Shown here: positions 62,589 through 64,000 of the stretch, piece after piece
Position numbering within the stretch: position 1 is the first letter of the stretch
Layout of the letters: each line of letters opens with the position of its first letter
NCBI RefSeq assembly: GCF_018380615.1
Contig: NZ_JAGYVZ010000011.1
Location: forward strand, 1-64,000
From: Flavobacterium psychroterrae
GTDB lineage: Bacteria > Bacteroidota > Bacteroidia > Flavobacteriales > Flavobacteriaceae
Length of the DNA stretch: 64,000 nucleotides
Direction of reading: 5' to 3'
Notes under the pieces: model-generated
Told to the model about the DNA's origin: nothing
The model's database searches: none
What the model saw: the letters and a program-made list of their open reading frames with translations, nothing else
Program-made: the position numbers and the translations under genes

Positions 62589-63728
62589 TTAGTTAAAGAA
62601 GGTTTTGATTACTTCCTTAATTCTATTTTTATCTTCAATTGTTAGATTGGAACCTGATGGCAAACATAATCCTTTTTCAAATATATCTTGAGCTATTTGA
62701 TTTCCATAATATGGATGTTTTTCAAAAACAGGCTGTAGATGCATGGGTTTCCAGAGTGGGCGAGTTTCGATATTTTGATTTTTAAATGCTATTCTTAGAC
62801 TTTCGCAATCAATCTCTTTTTCTCTATTTGGTTCTATCAAAATAGTATTTAACCAATAATTTGAATAATAATCTTCATTCAAAACTTCGAAAAGCTTTAC
62901 GCTTTTTATTTCCTTAAAAACTTCTTTATAAAAAGAATGATTTTCTCTACGGGCAAGTACATTTTTTTCTAAAATTTGAATCTGTCCCAGACCTACTCCT
63001 GCACAAATATTACTCATTCTATAATTGTAACCGACTTCACTATGTTGGTAATGAATCGCTTCGTCTTTTGATTGAGTAGCATAAAAAATAGCTTTTTCTT
63101 TTATTTTTTTAGAAGTCGTAATTAGTGCACCTCCACTAGATGTGGTAATTATTTTATTCCCATTAAATGAAAGAATTCCAAATGTTCCAAATGTTCCGCA
63201 TTTTTTTCCTTTATACGAACTGCCAAGAGCTTCAGCACTGTCCTCTATAATTGGAATATTATATTTATCGGCTATCGAATGTATTTCATCAATTTTGTAT
63301 GGATTTCCATATAGATGAACTGTAATTATCGCTTTGGGTTTTTTACCTTTTTCAATTCGATCTTTAATCGCGATTTCTAATTGTTGGGGACAAATATTCC
63401 AAGTATCCAGTTCACTATCTACAAAAACAGGAATTGCTCCCTGATATAAAATAGGATTTGCTGATGCTGAGAAAGTCAAACTTTGACAAATAACTTCATC
63501 TTCTGCTTCTACACCTAATAAGATTAAGGCTAAATGAATCGCTGATGTACCTGAATTTAAAGCCGTAACAAATGATTGCTCGCTAAGATAATTTTCTAAA
63601 ACATTTTCAAACTCATTTACATTTGGTCCTCCAGAAGTTATCCAATTTGTTTCTAAAGCCCGTTGAACATATTCATGTTCGAAACCGCTTTGTTGAGAAA
63701 GTGATAAATAAATAGGTTTATTAGGCAT
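62589..63728 (-). CDS. PglE-like aminotransferase (DegT family)
   Basis: A PLP aminotransferase with GTSAIHLALILLGV, IEDSAEALGSSYKGKKCG, and the PLP lysine in SFNGNKIITTSSGG. HYQHSEVGYNYRMSN and IETRPLWKPMHLQPVF are very close to PglE of Campylobacter, which makes UDP-4-amino-4,6-dideoxy-GlcNAc. Alternative upstream start at 63776 would overlap the partial cupin gene much further; ATG at 63728 (8-nt overlap) gives MPNKPIYLSLSQQSG and is preferred. The 4-amino sugar could feed a bacillosamine- or legionaminate-like branch. Confidence 0.88.
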   Translation of the reverse strand: MPNKPIYLSLSQQSGFEHEYVQRALETNWITSGGPNVNEFENVLENYLSEQSFVTALNSGTSAIHLALILLGVEAEDEVICQSLTFSASANPILYQGAIPVFVDSELDTWNICPQQLEIAIKDRIEKGKKPKAIITVHLYGNPYKIDEIHSIADKYNIPIIEDSAEALGSSYKGKKCGTFGTFGILSFNGNKIITTSSGGALITTSKKIKEKAIFYATQSKDEAIHYQHSEVGYNYRMSNICAGVGLGQIQILEKNVLARRENHSFYKEVFKEIKSVKLFEVLNEDYYSNYWLNTILIEPNREKEIDCESLRIAFKNQNIETRPLWKPMHLQPVFEKHPYYGNQIAQDIFEKGLCLPSGSNLTIEDKNRIKEVIKTFFN

Positions 63729-64000
63729 TGATTTTCCAATAATCTGATGCATAACGTACGTCATCATCTTCAACATTTGATAATGGCAAAGTAGAAAATG
63801 AAATTAGTTTTGAATTACTTTCCAAAGACTCAACTGCATTAGCATAACCAGCCGGAATATGGAGTATTTTACTATCATTCGCAGAAATAATTATAGTCTC
63901 AATAATTAAATCTTTAGAAGGATTATCCCAATTATCAATTTGAACAAAATGAATTTTGAATGATCCGTTTAAACAATAAAAATTTTTAGCATCCAGCTTA
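63721..64000 (-). CDS. WxcM-like cupin sugar isomerase/epimerase, partial (cut by window end)
   Basis: The right edge contains 92 sense codons of an open frame that ends with TAA at 63721-63723. It reads GSFKIHFVQIDNW, then ILHIPAGYANAVESLESNSK, then DDDVRYASDYW. These match the C-terminal half of RmlC-like cupin proteins of the WxcM/sugar-epimerase type found before aminotransferase genes in Bacteroidota loci. The N-terminus with the catalytic pocket lies outside the window. The stop lies inside the aminotransferase start (8-nt overlap), so the two are co-translated. Confidence 0.75.
   Translation of the reverse strand, partial: KLDAKNFYCLNGSFKIHFVQIDNWDNPSKDLIIETIIISANDSKILHIPAGYANAVESLESNSKLISFSTLPLSNVEDDDVRYASDYWKINA

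Overview
The window comes from a low-GC member of the Bacteroidota, most likely Flavobacterium or a close relative. Four things point there: the AT-rich composition; many promoters with the TAnnTTTG -7 motif used by the Bacteroidota sigma factor; protein families typical of Flavobacteriia (periplasmic Lnb/DUF4105 protein, PorV/PorQ-like barrel, ISAon1-type transposase); and the small palindromic intergenic repeats common in Flavobacterium. No rRNA, CRISPR array or phage module is visible.

Layout. 1-0.5 kb: the end of an insertion sequence, then two tandem copies of tRNA-Thr(TGT), each with its own promoter and terminator. 0.57-21.4 kb: ordinary chromosomal genes in short operons. These include idi-queD-bcp-manA, periplasmic msrB-msrA, an M24 aminopeptidase, a quinone oxidoreductase, a COG2509 flavoprotein, a RecQ without its zinc-site cysteines, kdsD-tatC-AhpD-like, lptB, pssA with a GH25 lysozyme, a PorV-like protein and an Lnb-like protein. 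Convergent gene pairs here are often separated by imperfect inverted repeats.

21.4-64 kb: one very large surface-polysaccharide locus, all on the minus strand, in two or more transcription units. Read in the direction of transcription it holds: a cupin sugar isomerase (cut by the window edge), a PglE-like aminotransferase, rfbC-rfbD-rfbA and a PglF/WbpM-like 4,6-dehydratase; then, after a terminator-like hairpin, an ABC-2 exporter (wzm-wzt), an FkbM methyltransferase, a GDP-colitose-type set (Fcl/ColC-like, ColD-like, GT11 transferase, gmd), nine family-2 or GT-A-like transferases with a CapF/CapE-like reductase/dehydratase pair between them, a nonulosonic-acid set (neuA-neuB-neuC) with a GT-B-like protein, an MBOAT O-acyltransferase with an SGNH partner and a frameshifted SGNH paralog, a block with GT4/GT2 enzymes, a NodB-like protein, a FemAB-like acyltransferase and a methyltransferase, a Wzy/ligase-like membrane protein, and the initiating polyprenyl glycosylphosphotransferase.

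How it works together (inference). The locus probably makes and exports a complex O-antigen or capsule containing unusual sugars: a GDP-linked 3,6-dideoxy sugar, a CMP-nonulosonate, dTDP-L-rhamnose and/or an amino-dideoxy sugar, and possibly a UDP-6-deoxy-L-HexNAc. It would be decorated by O-acetylation. kdsD and lptB (Kdo synthesis and LPS transport) lie nearby. The main points of interest are the colitose-type module, the CapF homolog without its cupin domain, the SGNH pseudogene with two frameshifts, the zinc-site-less RecQ, and a 20-A homopolymer before a lipoprotein gene.
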